A stretch of DNA of 64,000 nt, taken from positions 1 to 64,000 of the forward strand of contig JAZNWH010000129.1 in the NCBI GenBank assembly GCA_045593265.1, read 5' to 3'. A program made the position numbers and the translations under genes. Below the pieces are notes generated by a model. That model searched no databases and had not been told where the DNA came from. It saw only the letters and a list, made by a program, of their open reading frames with translations. The first letter of the stretch is position 1. Every line of letters starts with the position of its first letter. This stretch comes from RGIG8497 sp045593265. GTDB lineage: Bacteria > Bacillota > Clostridia > RGIG6154. Shown in pieces: positions 42,721 through 51,431 of the stretch.

Positions 42721-43188
42721 TTAATTTTCTGTAACATCCATTTTCAGGATTTTGCCCTGAAATGAAATATTACCTGCCTCAACAAAAACTTCCGAACCTA
42801 CCCCAAAGCTTTTTTTGCCTTCAAAGAAAAAGCCTTCTGTCTTCTGTACTCCTGTAACCTTTGCTTTTATAGTTACATCAAATTTATTTTTATTTTCAAC
42901 TATATCGTAGCTGCCATCCTCAGTTTGAAGTAAAACTCTTGCTTTTTCTACATTTTTTGAAACTATTGTGCCCATACTTGCACCTGTTTCATCATACAAG
43001 GCACCGCTTTCAGGTATTGAATTTGCAGTAATTCCTTTTATATCACGAACTACAATTTCATATTCAGCCACATCACTGCCCACCGAAACAATACCACTGC
43101 TTGTTGTAAATTTAACAGCAAGAAATGCTACAAGACAAATTACAAACAAAATCACAAATAAATCGAGGATATTAAATCTTTTTTTCAT
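42721..43188 (-). CDS. DUF4330 domain protein 1
   Basis: A 155-residue single-pass membrane protein. The opening RFNILDLFVILFVICLVAF is the DUF4330 anchor, and the rest is an extracytoplasmic beta-rich domain. It is 34% or so alike in pattern to the next gene upstream, indicating a local duplication. Both follow a glycosyltransferase and an O-antigen-ligase gene, so a role in surface glycan assembly is likely. The ribosome binding site is GGAG. Confidence 0.8.
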   Translation of the reverse strand: MKKRFNILDLFVILFVICLVAFLAVKFTTSSGIVSVGSDVAEYEIVVRDIKGITANSIPESGALYDETGASMGTIVSKNVEKARVLLQTEDGSYDIVENKNKFDVTIKAKVTGVQKTEGFFFEGKKSFGVGSEVFVEAGNISFQGKILKMDVTEN

Positions 43189-43189
43189 T

Positions 43190-43657
43190 TTATTTCTCTC
43201 CTCCTATTACCACGGCAACCGCTTCTGTCGCAAAGTTCGCCCCTTTTATATACATCTTTTTACCTACATACAACTCGTAACCGTTAACAACAGTTCCTTC
43301 AGGTGAGGAATAACCCTTTCCTGTAACAGAAATCAAAACATCTTTTCTTTCAGGAACAGTAACAACTTTAAATGTGTTAGTAATCTCATCGTACACACTT
43401 TCGGTGGCATCATAAACAGCAACATCTGTTATTTCACCTATCTCAAAATTTTTGACAGAGTCGAAAAGCTTATCTCCCACCTGAATTTGCTCAGCAACAG
43501 TCTGTTCTGTTTTTAATACATTTACTTTATAGTATACATCATCTCCTGCAACCTGGGTTCCCGATGATAAAAATTTCCATGCTACAAAAACAGCACATAT
43601 AACTACTGCAATTATAACTAAATCTATCAGATTAAATCGTTTCTTACTTTCTGACAT
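43190..43657 (-). CDS. DUF4330 domain protein 2
   Basis: Paralog of the neighbouring protein, starting KKRFNLIDLVIIAVVICAVF after a short cytoplasmic stretch. I chose the ATG at 43657 because GGAGG lies eight bases before it; the frame extends further without a site. Length is 155. The stop abuts the start of the first copy by one base, and the start lies inside the end of the glycosyltransferase gene, so the genes are coupled. Confidence 0.8.
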   Translation of the reverse strand: MSESKKRFNLIDLVIIAVVICAVFVAWKFLSSGTQVAGDDVYYKVNVLKTEQTVAEQIQVGDKLFDSVKNFEIGEITDVAVYDATESVYDEITNTFKVVTVPERKDVLISVTGKGYSSPEGTVVNGYELYVGKKMYIKGANFATEAVAVVIGGEK

Positions 43658-44771
43658 ATGTTTTTCCTCCGATCGTTTGTAAATAAATATTTTCAATATT
43701 CTGTGCATTTATTCTTGCAGTGTATTTTTCGTTATACAGCTTTATTGCACCACTGGAAAGATTTTTATATAATTCTTTATCTTCAATGAGCTTAATCATT
43801 TTTTCTGCAAGCTGCACTGAATTTTTAGTTTCAAAAAGCATACCGTTTACACCTTCTTCAACAAGCTCCGGATTACCTCCGTAGCAAGATGCAATAATAG
43901 GTTTACCGAGGCTCATTCCCTCAAGAAGTGAAAGGCTTGTTGCCTCTGTCCCGTATGAAGCATTTACATTTACGTCAATAACATTCATAACACTTGTTAC
44001 ATCTTTAATATAACCTGTAAACAACACCTTTTCACCAAGAGACAGTTCATCAGCTCTTTTTTTCAGTTCATCAAGGTATGCACCTGTTCCACATATCATA
44101 AATTTGACATTCTGGTATTTTTTAAGGATTTCAGATGCTGCTTCAAGAAAATACATATGCCCCTTTATAGCTTCAACTCTTGCTATCATAGCAAAAACAA
44201 ATTCATCCTTTATTCCGTAAAACTCTTTTGCCTGAAGCATTTGCTGGTCATCGTATTTTGGAAGTTGCTTTACACCGTTTTTGATTACTGTAATCTTTTT
44301 GTCTTTAACACCGATTTCGGTAAGATTATCTTTTGCAGCTTGTGCTACTGCAATAATTTTGTTTGAAGTCAGATTATTTACAGTTCCTGCTACAAGCTTT
44401 CCTATTCCTTTTGTAAGTGATTTTTTATTTGGAAACACACTGTGTCTTGTACTTACAACAGGGATAAAGCATAATTTAGCGGCTATTCTTGCTGCAAGAC
44501 AAGCATGAGCATGTACCAAGTCAGGTTTTTGTTCCCTGAAAATTTTTATCAGGTTTTTCACAGCCTCTTTTGAAAATGATGTGTCCGTTATTCCTTCAGT
44601 TTCTATACATTCAGTTGCTGTTGACTGTATATAAGGAATTAACGCACTGTCTTTGGGTAACACAACTTTTACATCAAATTTTTCTCTGTCATAATTTTCA
44701 AGAAAGGTTATTATACATCTGCCTGCTCCACCTATGTTGTGATCACTCGTTATATTTAAAACCTTAATCAT
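43644..44771 (-). CDS. Glycosyltransferase family 4 protein
   Basis: A GT-B glycosyltransferase with the acceptor motif ITSDHNIGGAGRCIITFLENYD, then VHAHACLAARIAAK and VVSTRHSVFPNKK, and the C-terminal GT4 donor block YGTEATSLSLLEGMSLGKPIIAS with the E..SLLEGM pattern. I chose the ATG at 44771, preceded by AAAGGAG. Length is 375. It would act in the cytoplasm on a lipid-linked glycan. Confidence 0.9.
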   Translation of the reverse strand: MIKVLNITSDHNIGGAGRCIITFLENYDREKFDVKVVLPKDSALIPYIQSTATECIETEGITDTSFSKEAVKNLIKIFREQKPDLVHAHACLAARIAAKLCFIPVVSTRHSVFPNKKSLTKGIGKLVAGTVNNLTSNKIIAVAQAAKDNLTEIGVKDKKITVIKNGVKQLPKYDDQQMLQAKEFYGIKDEFVFAMIARVEAIKGHMYFLEAASEILKKYQNVKFMICGTGAYLDELKKRADELSLGEKVLFTGYIKDVTSVMNVIDVNVNASYGTEATSLSLLEGMSLGKPIIASCYGGNPELVEEGVNGMLFETKNSVQLAEKMIKLIEDKELYKNLSSGAIKLYNEKYTARINAQNIENIYLQTIGGKTYVRK

Positions 44772-46605
44772 CACATTTCTCCTTTCTGTACACGTTATAT
44801 ACACTTGCACCTATGGCAACAAAAATCCAGAAAAGTAAAAATACTCTGTAATTGTACCATACATTGTCAAACATTCCCTGAACAAGGAATCCTGTAACAG
44901 CACTGCCTGTTGCTGCTGCAATAACTTTCAGTTCCTTGTTTTGAGTATATTTAATAACGTGCAAAAGCTTATTGAAAAGAGTAAGTACAACAGTAACTAA
45001 AACAATTATACCTATTATACCTGTTTCTGCAAAAACCAGAAGATACAAGTTATGCGGATGAGGTGCCGTTATCGCTGAGTAAGCATATCTTGGATACACA
45101 GCATTAAAAGCATCGCTGCCGACACCAATACCCGTTAACCAGAAATCCTTAAGCATTTCAACAGTTCCGTTCCATATAAACACACGGTATGAGGTGGAAC
45201 TGTCTGCAAGATTGCCTACACTTAATATTCTGCTTATAATAGATTCCGGCAGGAAAAATATTGATATAACACCTGCTATTGCAGCAATTCCCAAAAGTTT
45301 TTTGTTGACAAAAAACAAAAACACACAAACTGCAATAACAAGACCAATCCAACAGCCTCTTGAATAAGTAAATATCATTGATGCTCCCAATACTGCAAGG
45401 GCAACCACATACACTGCCTTTAATGAATATTTTTTGGATATAAACACCAATGCAAGACAAAACATAAATAAAAGTATTATATATTCCCCAAAAACATTTG
45501 GGTTATCGAAAAAAGAAACTACACGTCCTTTGATTTCCTCAAACATCTCACTGTCAAGCCATGTATTCTCATTATCAAAGCCTGTTAACTTCTGATAAAC
45601 TCCGTAGATACCTACAGGAATAGATGCAATACCCATTGACGAAATAAACAATACCAACTTTTTAGTTGAGTCCACTACCTTACTTATAACAAAATAAGAA
45701 AGCATAAATGCAATATACACCAATGAAATTTTAAGACTTGAAGTTACATTTACAGAAAATACAGTTCCAATTACGTACACTATACACATAAATATAACAT
45801 ACAAATTGAGGACTGACCCTTTTATTTTAAAGCTGTACTTACCTGTTATATATTTTACAATTATACACATAACAAGTGCTAAAGAGCCTGCTACCATAAC
45901 CATAGTAGGTAAAAAAGGAAGCATGGCTGCAAAAAGAAGAGTTACTGTATATGTAGAATAAAGTGCAACAACCCCGCAAATTACTAAAAACAATAAGGCA
46001 AGAACAGGCAAAAGACCTGTTAACACAGATATTACACCCACGATAACACCTGAAAAAATATATACATGAGGATTGTAGCCAAAGCTTTCTTCATTTAACG
46101 GTTTAACTCCCGCAAGCCTGCATAAAAACGAGTTATTAACCATATTCGCTATGTTTTTATTGTATAATATGCCAAATGCACTTAATAAACACAAAAATAC
46201 ATAAAAAGCCATAACAACGGCACCGGGGTAATCGACAACCGACCAAAATACTCCTATAACACCCCATGGCAATAAGAACAGAGAAAATGCCCTTAGAGAA
46301 ATATTAAGAAAATTATTGCAGAAATCTTCAAAAAAACCTACAAAGCTTGAGTTATGAGTCATATTCTTTATAAAGCCAAAGGGCTTTAACACAACTCCAA
46401 TAACCTTGAAAAGCCATCCTGTTACAGCATCATATTTATTGTCCGAGCTGTCATAAGCTGTAAAAAAATTTGTAATTATTCCTGTTTCCACACTTTTGGT
46501 ATACCATACCGATATTTTTTCACATAATGCACCTATAAGACTGTTTTTATATAAGTTAATCATTAGAGATTTTAGTTTAATAAACACCGAATGCAACCTG
46601 TTCAA
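44764..46605 (-). CDS. O-antigen ligase family membrane protein
   Basis: A 613-residue polytopic protein. The Wzy_C/O-antigen ligase domain is in the C-terminal half, with the conserved loop FNAVYPRYAYSAITAPHPHNLYLLVFAETG containing the His and Asn-Leu residues of the family. A long N-terminal half adds about six helices, unusual compared with the 400-residue core. The start is TTG at 46605 behind GGGGGAAAT. It would polymerise or ligate a surface polysaccharide. Confidence 0.88.
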   Translation of the reverse strand: MNRLHSVFIKLKSLMINLYKNSLIGALCEKISVWYTKSVETGIITNFFTAYDSSDNKYDAVTGWLFKVIGVVLKPFGFIKNMTHNSSFVGFFEDFCNNFLNISLRAFSLFLLPWGVIGVFWSVVDYPGAVVMAFYVFLCLLSAFGILYNKNIANMVNNSFLCRLAGVKPLNEESFGYNPHVYIFSGVIVGVISVLTGLLPVLALLFLVICGVVALYSTYTVTLLFAAMLPFLPTMVMVAGSLALVMCIIVKYITGKYSFKIKGSVLNLYVIFMCIVYVIGTVFSVNVTSSLKISLVYIAFMLSYFVISKVVDSTKKLVLFISSMGIASIPVGIYGVYQKLTGFDNENTWLDSEMFEEIKGRVVSFFDNPNVFGEYIILLFMFCLALVFISKKYSLKAVYVVALAVLGASMIFTYSRGCWIGLVIAVCVFLFFVNKKLLGIAAIAGVISIFFLPESIISRILSVGNLADSSTSYRVFIWNGTVEMLKDFWLTGIGVGSDAFNAVYPRYAYSAITAPHPHNLYLLVFAETGIIGIIVLVTVVLTLFNKLLHVIKYTQNKELKVIAAATGSAVTGFLVQGMFDNVWYNYRVFLLFWIFVAIGASVYNVYRKEKCDD

Positions 46606-46606
46606 T

Positions 46607-48142
46607 CTATTTCCCCCTCTTTAGCATTTGAATTTCTTTTGTTTTTAATATAGCTAACATAATAACATAAATCACAACACACAAAATTCCGCAAACTCCC
46701 AAAGCTGTAAGTTTGAAAATTGTACCTTTTTCTGCAAAATTACTTAACAAACCGTATACTCCCCTTACAAATGCTAATGCAACTGCAGAAGAAAGTATAC
46801 TTTTTATAAAGCATACAAGTATCGTTTTTAAACTGAAAAAAGAATTTTCTTTTTTCATAAACAGCATCATTATAACTGCTCCTGTTGTTGCAGCAACAGA
46901 TACAGACAAAGCTAGTCCACCTATTCCCATTAATTTACTTAAAATAACACTTAGTGTAAAATTAACAACAATAGTTATAAAAGCAGTTTTCATTGGTATC
47001 TTTGACTTCTGCATCGCATAAAAGCTTTTATTAAGTATTTCCTGAATACCATATCCAATCATACCCAAGCTATAGTAAAATAAAGCAGTTGAAGTAAGAA
47101 ATGTAGAACTTTCGTCAAAGGCACCTCTTTGATATATTATTTCTATAATCTGAACTCTGAACACTAAAAACATTACTACAACAGGTGCAAGAAACAAAAT
47201 TGACGCTTTAACGGAATTGGCTGTTACTTCTGCACACTTTTCCCTATCACCTGCTACATAAAGCCTTGAAAGTTCAGGCAAAATAAGATTTGTTACCGAC
47301 GTTGTAAACACACCTGCTATGATAAGGTACAGCCTGTTTGCATAATTAATTGCCGACACAGCAGCACCTTCGTTTAAGAAAGATGCCAAATAAGTATTTA
47401 TCATTACATTAAGAGGCTGGACCCAGGAACTTATAAACACAGGTAATGCCAGTTTATAAACCTTTTTCATTCCCTCATCTTTAAAGTCAATACTTATGTT
47501 AAATTTATACTGACGTTTTATTAACGGAACAATCAAAATAGCAAGCTGTAAAATCCAACCTATAAGCATTGCTGTTGCAAGTCCCATAACCCCGAATTTG
47601 TCATTAAACAAAAACAAATACAGTATAGCAACCAAATTGGAAACAATACTCATTGCAGCAGGAATTTTAAACTCTCCGTATGATTGCAAAATACCTGCAT
47701 AACAGTAAGCTACTGCAGTAAATATCATTGACGGAAATAAAATTTTAAGAAGCATTGACGCAAGATGGGCGGTATTTATATCATCCTTAATTCCTCTGGC
47801 TACTATCGAAATAAGTGATGATGAAAATACAACACCTAAAACCGACACAACAAAAGATATAAGAAATACAGCTCCTATAAATTTGCCCGCAAAGCTATTT
47901 GCCTCCTTGTCTCCTTTAAGCTGTCTGTATTCATTAAAAACAGGAACAAAGGCTGACATAATTGCCATCCCTAAAATAATATCAAAAAAATTGAGAGGAA
48001 TCTGCGAAGCAGTCAGAAATGCAGTAGCCTGATACCCCGTTCCGTAGAATGAAGCAAAAACCATTTCACGGTATTGTCCCAACAGCTTTGATATAAGTAT
48101 TATTATAAATATATTTCCTACTGTTTTTACAGGATTTTTCAT
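46607..48142 (-). CDS. murJ: Lipid II flippase MurJ (MviN family)
   Basis: A 511-residue MATE/MVF-fold membrane protein with 14 hydrophobic segments. The opening KNPVKTVGNIFIIILISKLLGQYREMVFASFYG and EIIYQRGAFDESSTF match MurJ. It may flip peptidoglycan lipid II or a capsular lipid intermediate; the neighbouring genes favour either. No strong ribosome binding site is seen. Confidence 0.88.
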   Translation of the reverse strand: MKNPVKTVGNIFIIILISKLLGQYREMVFASFYGTGYQATAFLTASQIPLNFFDIILGMAIMSAFVPVFNEYRQLKGDKEANSFAGKFIGAVFLISFVVSVLGVVFSSSLISIVARGIKDDINTAHLASMLLKILFPSMIFTAVAYCYAGILQSYGEFKIPAAMSIVSNLVAILYLFLFNDKFGVMGLATAMLIGWILQLAILIVPLIKRQYKFNISIDFKDEGMKKVYKLALPVFISSWVQPLNVMINTYLASFLNEGAAVSAINYANRLYLIIAGVFTTSVTNLILPELSRLYVAGDREKCAEVTANSVKASILFLAPVVVMFLVFRVQIIEIIYQRGAFDESSTFLTSTALFYYSLGMIGYGIQEILNKSFYAMQKSKIPMKTAFITIVVNFTLSVILSKLMGIGGLALSVSVAATTGAVIMMLFMKKENSFFSLKTILVCFIKSILSSAVALAFVRGVYGLLSNFAEKGTIFKLTALGVCGILCVVIYVIMLAILKTKEIQMLKRGK

Positions 48143-48154
48143 AAATTAAACCAA

Positions 48155-48188
48155 AACAAACAGACTTAGCTTGCTAAGTCTGTTTGTT
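48155..48188 (-). terminator. Terminator overlapping the ireB stop
   Basis: AACAAACAGACTTAGC pairs with GCTAAGTCTGTTTGTT around AA, then TTTGGTTT on the minus strand. Confidence 0.8.
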
Positions 48189-48432
48189 ATTCTCCGACGT
48201 AAAATTTGATTATTTCTTCCAGTAATTCATCTCTTTCAAGTCTTCTTACTGCACTTCTTGCATTCATATAGCTTGTTATATAGGTCGGATCTCCTGAAAG
48301 GAAATATCCCACAATCTGATTTACCGGATTATACCCTTTCTCCTTAAGTGCATTATAAACAAGATTCATAATTTCTCTTGCCTGCTCCTTCTGATCTCTG
48401 GGTAATTGAAATTTTGTTGTCTGATTCTCCAT
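48187..48432 (-). CDS. IreB-family regulatory phosphoprotein
   Basis: An 81-residue protein of the former DUF965 family. The pattern EIMNLVYNALKEKGYNPVNQIVGYFLSGDPTYITSY is diagnostic. In Enterococcus IreB is phosphorylated by the PASTA kinase IreK (PrkC) on threonines near the N-terminus; TT at residues 4-5 here may serve. I placed the start at 48432 behind AAGGAG. The cognate kinase and phosphatase are at 19.8-22.5 kb. Confidence 0.92.
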   Translation of the reverse strand: MENQTTKFQLPRDQKEQAREIMNLVYNALKEKGYNPVNQIVGYFLSGDPTYITSYMNARSAVRRLERDELLEEIIKFYVGE

Positions 48433-48463
48433 GCAAATCACTCCTTGCAATAATATCTAATAT

Positions 48464-48492
48464 AGTATAACATACTTTTATCAATCTTTCAA
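48464..48492 (-). promoter_or_regulatory. Promoter of ireB
   Basis: On the minus strand, TTGAAA (48487-48492), 17 bases, TATACT (48464-48469). Confidence 0.65.
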
Positions 48493-48520
48493 GCAAAGAA
48501 GTATTATTTTCACAATTTTA

Positions 48521-48940
48521 TTATCTCTTCTTTTTCTTTTTATTTACTCCTGCTATTCCTCCAATCATCCCCAAAACAACAGATAACAACATTTTTATTA
48601 CAAAATCAAGTCCGAAAGACGGTGCAGATACACTAATTACCGATATAACCACCACTCCATAGTAACATAAAGTTGCAATCAAGCCATTAAACCAACCTTT
48701 TTTTCTTTGGCTGACCGATGCCAGAAAACCACAAACCACACAGGAGACATAATATAAAACATTAACGACCTTCTCTGCTGTTTCTGCACCCAGTGGTCCG
48801 TAAACCACCAAAGCAGACAATACAAGCATCCCGATAATAAGTACAAAATATGCCGTAACAACAGAAAAAATAACATTCCTTACCGAAATGTTATTTTTAT
48901 CCTTTGTGTCATTTAATTGAAAATATTTTACAGTTGCCAT
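48521..48940 (-). CDS. TIGR04086-family membrane protein
   Basis: A 139-residue protein with four hydrophobic segments and a charged N-terminus and Lys-rich C-terminus. The placement beside yajC and the helix pattern (VVCGFLASVSQRKKGWFNGLIATLCYY, ending GGIAGVNKKKK) fit TIGR04086 proteins of Clostridia. Function is unknown. GAGGTG precedes the ATG. Confidence 0.75.
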   Translation of the reverse strand: MATVKYFQLNDTKDKNNISVRNVIFSVVTAYFVLIIGMLVLSALVVYGPLGAETAEKVVNVLYYVSCVVCGFLASVSQRKKGWFNGLIATLCYYGVVVISVISVSAPSFGLDFVIKMLLSVVLGMIGGIAGVNKKKKKR

Positions 48941-48982
48941 ACATTCACCTCTTAAAAAAAGAGTATGCCGGCATTGTTTGTA

Positions 48983-49303
48983 TTATTCCTGATTTTCTTC
49001 TGTATCTTCAATAGCTTCTTCCTGAGCGCTTGCTGCATTTTCATCTGTCTTTTCAACGCTTCTTACTGCCCAGTCATCAATCTTAACCTTGTTATCGCCA
49101 ACCATTGCAGTAATAACGCCGTTTTTGCTTGATACTACTTTTGCGTGAAAACCACCGATAGTAATAATCTTATCACCTTTTTTAAGTGAAGCAATCATAT
49201 TCTTCTGTTCTTTGTCCTTCTTTTTCTGCGGTCTGATAAGAACAAAATAAAATACTGCAATAATTACAATAAAGTACAATATCATACCTGCTGAACCTTC
49301 CAT
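48983..49303 (-). CDS. yajC: Preprotein translocase auxiliary subunit YajC
   Basis: Single-pass SecDF partner. The 106-residue protein has one N-terminal helix (LYFIVIIAVFYFVLI) followed by the signature RPQKKKDKEQKNMIASLKKGDKIITIGGFHAKV. The acidic tail is longer than usual. AAAAAGGAG precedes the ATG. Confidence 0.93.
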   Translation of the reverse strand: MEGSAGMILYFIVIIAVFYFVLIRPQKKKDKEQKNMIASLKKGDKIITIGGFHAKVVSSKNGVITAMVGDNKVKIDDWAVRSVEKTDENAASAQEEAIEDTEENQE

Positions 49304-49390
49304 AGCAAATTCTCCTTTTTCTTTTATATTTCCATATTTGTACGGATAAACTTAATTATACATTAAATTCCTTTTTTATGCAAGTATATT

Positions 49391-50374
49391 TTATAAATTT
49401 TCACTCTGTTTTATTCGTCTTATATCGTTACCGTAAAATTCTACAGGAATATAGTCGCCGAAGAGTCTTGAGGTTATTCTTGATGAGTAGATTTTCTCTA
49501 ATTCTTCAGGTCCTAAATTAGTATTTATTATTGTCTTCTTACCTGAATTAAGTCTTGTATTAACCAAATCAAACAAAACTTCTGCTGTATAAGAAGTAAT
49601 AAATTCTGTACCCAAATCATCAATTACAAGCAAATCCACATCGTAGGCATTATCTGTATGAAATTTTATAAGTTCATCTTTTTCTCCGTCGAACTTAATT
49701 TTATCAAACATTGAAAAAATCTTATATGCCGACTGGTAAAAAACACTTGCACCTTTATCCATTACTTTTTTTGCTATGCAACTTGAAAGAAAGGTTTTGC
49801 CAAGACCTGTACCACCGTAAAAAAGCAAATTCGGGCTTTCAGCAGAAAAGTTTTCTGCATATTCACAACACATCTTCTTTACTGAACTCATTATGCGTCT
49901 GGGAGACGGATTGCCTTCATCACTGTAATAGTTAAGATTAAAGGTATCAAAAGATTGCTTGTCCATAACAAGAGGCAGATTTGAATTTTTATGTATTTCT
50001 TCAACTATTCTTTTTTCGAAACAAGAACACATTTTCCCATCTGAAAAGCCGTTATCATTACACAATGAGCAAATTACATCTTCCTCAAGATAGTCCTCAG
50101 AATAACCATTTTTCACAAGCAATTCTTTTTTATATACATTAAGCCTCTTGCTTTCTTCTCTGAATATTTTCAAATTTTCTTCAGGTGATGTTTTATTCGC
50201 CAAAGCACGGGTAAATTTAACTGCAAGCATAGAAATTTCTCTGTCTGTTTCTGCGATTTCAGGAATTCTTTCATAAATTTCCGAAATGCGTTCACTATGT
50301 CTTATTTTCTTTGTATTGGCTAAATTTTCATAATATTCTTTTACGGTTCTGTATACTTTATCAGGATATCTCAT
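49391..50374 (-). CDS. DnaC/DnaI-type replicative helicase loader
   Basis: A 327-residue AAA+ ATPase. An N-terminal zinc region (ICSLCNDNGFSDGKMCSCFEKR, about 108-130) is followed by Walker A YGGTGLGKTFLSS, Walker B LLVIDDLGTE and sensor 1 TIINTNLGPEEL. It overlaps the DnaD gene by four bases. The pair is the standard clostridial primosome set loading DnaB. Confidence 0.92.
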   Translation of the reverse strand: MRYPDKVYRTVKEYYENLANTKKIRHSERISEIYERIPEIAETDREISMLAVKFTRALANKTSPEENLKIFREESKRLNVYKKELLVKNGYSEDYLEEDVICSLCNDNGFSDGKMCSCFEKRIVEEIHKNSNLPLVMDKQSFDTFNLNYYSDEGNPSPRRIMSSVKKMCCEYAENFSAESPNLLFYGGTGLGKTFLSSCIAKKVMDKGASVFYQSAYKIFSMFDKIKFDGEKDELIKFHTDNAYDVDLLVIDDLGTEFITSYTAEVLFDLVNTRLNSGKKTIINTNLGPEELEKIYSSRITSRLFGDYIPVEFYGNDIRRIKQSENL

Positions 50375-51297
50375 TTATTTTCACTCTCTTCATAATTTTT
50401 TCCCAAAAGTCTTTCCAATGATTTTTTCCTTATGTCGTCAAAATCAGTTGTACCTTGCTGAAAATTATTAAAACCTGTTTTCTTCACTATTGGCTTTATT
50501 TCTCCTGCAGCAGGGTCATTTAATATCTTGTCTGTATATGCAAAAGAAATTTTCCCTGTTTTTTCCACTGCAGTTTCGTAAGCCTTAAGAATTTCGTCAT
50601 CAGTAAATTTTTCTGTCCATTTGGCAATATATTCCCGTTCTTTTTTGATAAGATTTCTGCCATAAATTCCCAGCATCATTTTTATATGTTCGCATTTTTC
50701 GTCTCTTAATTCCTGTTGCCGGATATACTCGTTTGCTTTTGAAACAGTATCAATTTCTCTTTCTTTCCAGTCAACTGCACATTTTTCAAGATATCCCATT
50801 GAAGTCTTGCCCTTTCCTGCAAGATAGAACATAAGTATACTTATAACATCAGCACCAAGTCCTGTCCAGTTGTAAACACTTAAAAGAGAATTAACCATTC
50901 CTTCGTTAAGACTTTTTCCGTACGCCTGTTCTGCAGATTCACAAAGCTCCTTAAAAATCTTATCGTCAACACAATTTAAATCGTCAACACAAAAAGAGCG
51001 TGAACAAACCGACTTTTCTTCTTTTGCACATACAGGTAAAAGAAGAATTTTATTTTTAGAAATTTTTATAATTCCCATCTGTTCTATTTTATTAAGGGCA
51101 TCAAACACCAATGATATTTCCACCCCTGTCTTTGCAGCAATAATATCAACATCTGTATCAGTATTATTATGGCACAACATAAAAACATAAAGACATACCT
51201 TAAGCTCTGTTTCACTCAGCAAACGCATATCGTTTCTGATAAAGCTTTCAGGTATTACGATGTTGCCGCTATAACCTTCTTTTATTGTGAAAAACAC
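50371..51297 (-). CDS. DnaD-domain replication initiation protein
   Basis: A 308-residue protein with an N-terminal winged-helix part (SETELKVCLYVFMLCHNNTDTDVDIIAAKTGVE) and two DnaD-like repeats. The second carries the ISFAYTDKILND motif (pattern YxxxILxxW-like) and YGRNLIKKEREYIAKWTEKFTDDEILKAYE. It would act with the adjacent DnaC protein at the origin. The start is GTG at 51297 behind GGGGG. Confidence 0.9.
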   Translation of the reverse strand: MFFTIKEGYSGNIVIPESFIRNDMRLLSETELKVCLYVFMLCHNNTDTDVDIIAAKTGVEISLVFDALNKIEQMGIIKISKNKILLLPVCAKEEKSVCSRSFCVDDLNCVDDKIFKELCESAEQAYGKSLNEGMVNSLLSVYNWTGLGADVISILMFYLAGKGKTSMGYLEKCAVDWKEREIDTVSKANEYIRQQELRDEKCEHIKMMLGIYGRNLIKKEREYIAKWTEKFTDDEILKAYETAVEKTGKISFAYTDKILNDPAAGEIKPIVKKTGFNNFQQGTTDFDDIRKKSLERLLGKNYEESENK

Positions 51298-51357
51298 TAT
51301 TTTGCCCCCTTTTTATAAAATTATAACACAAATATTCAAAAAAATACACCCTTTTTC

Positions 51358-51386
51358 TTGACATTTATTAAAAAAAAAGTTAAAAT
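51358..51386 (+). promoter_or_regulatory. Promoter of rny
   Basis: TTGACA (51358-51363), 17 bases, TAAAAT (51381-51386). Confidence 0.75.
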
Positions 51387-51431
51387 AGTTAGTGTATTTG
51401 TGTACTAAGTTCTTTTATGTGTATATAATTA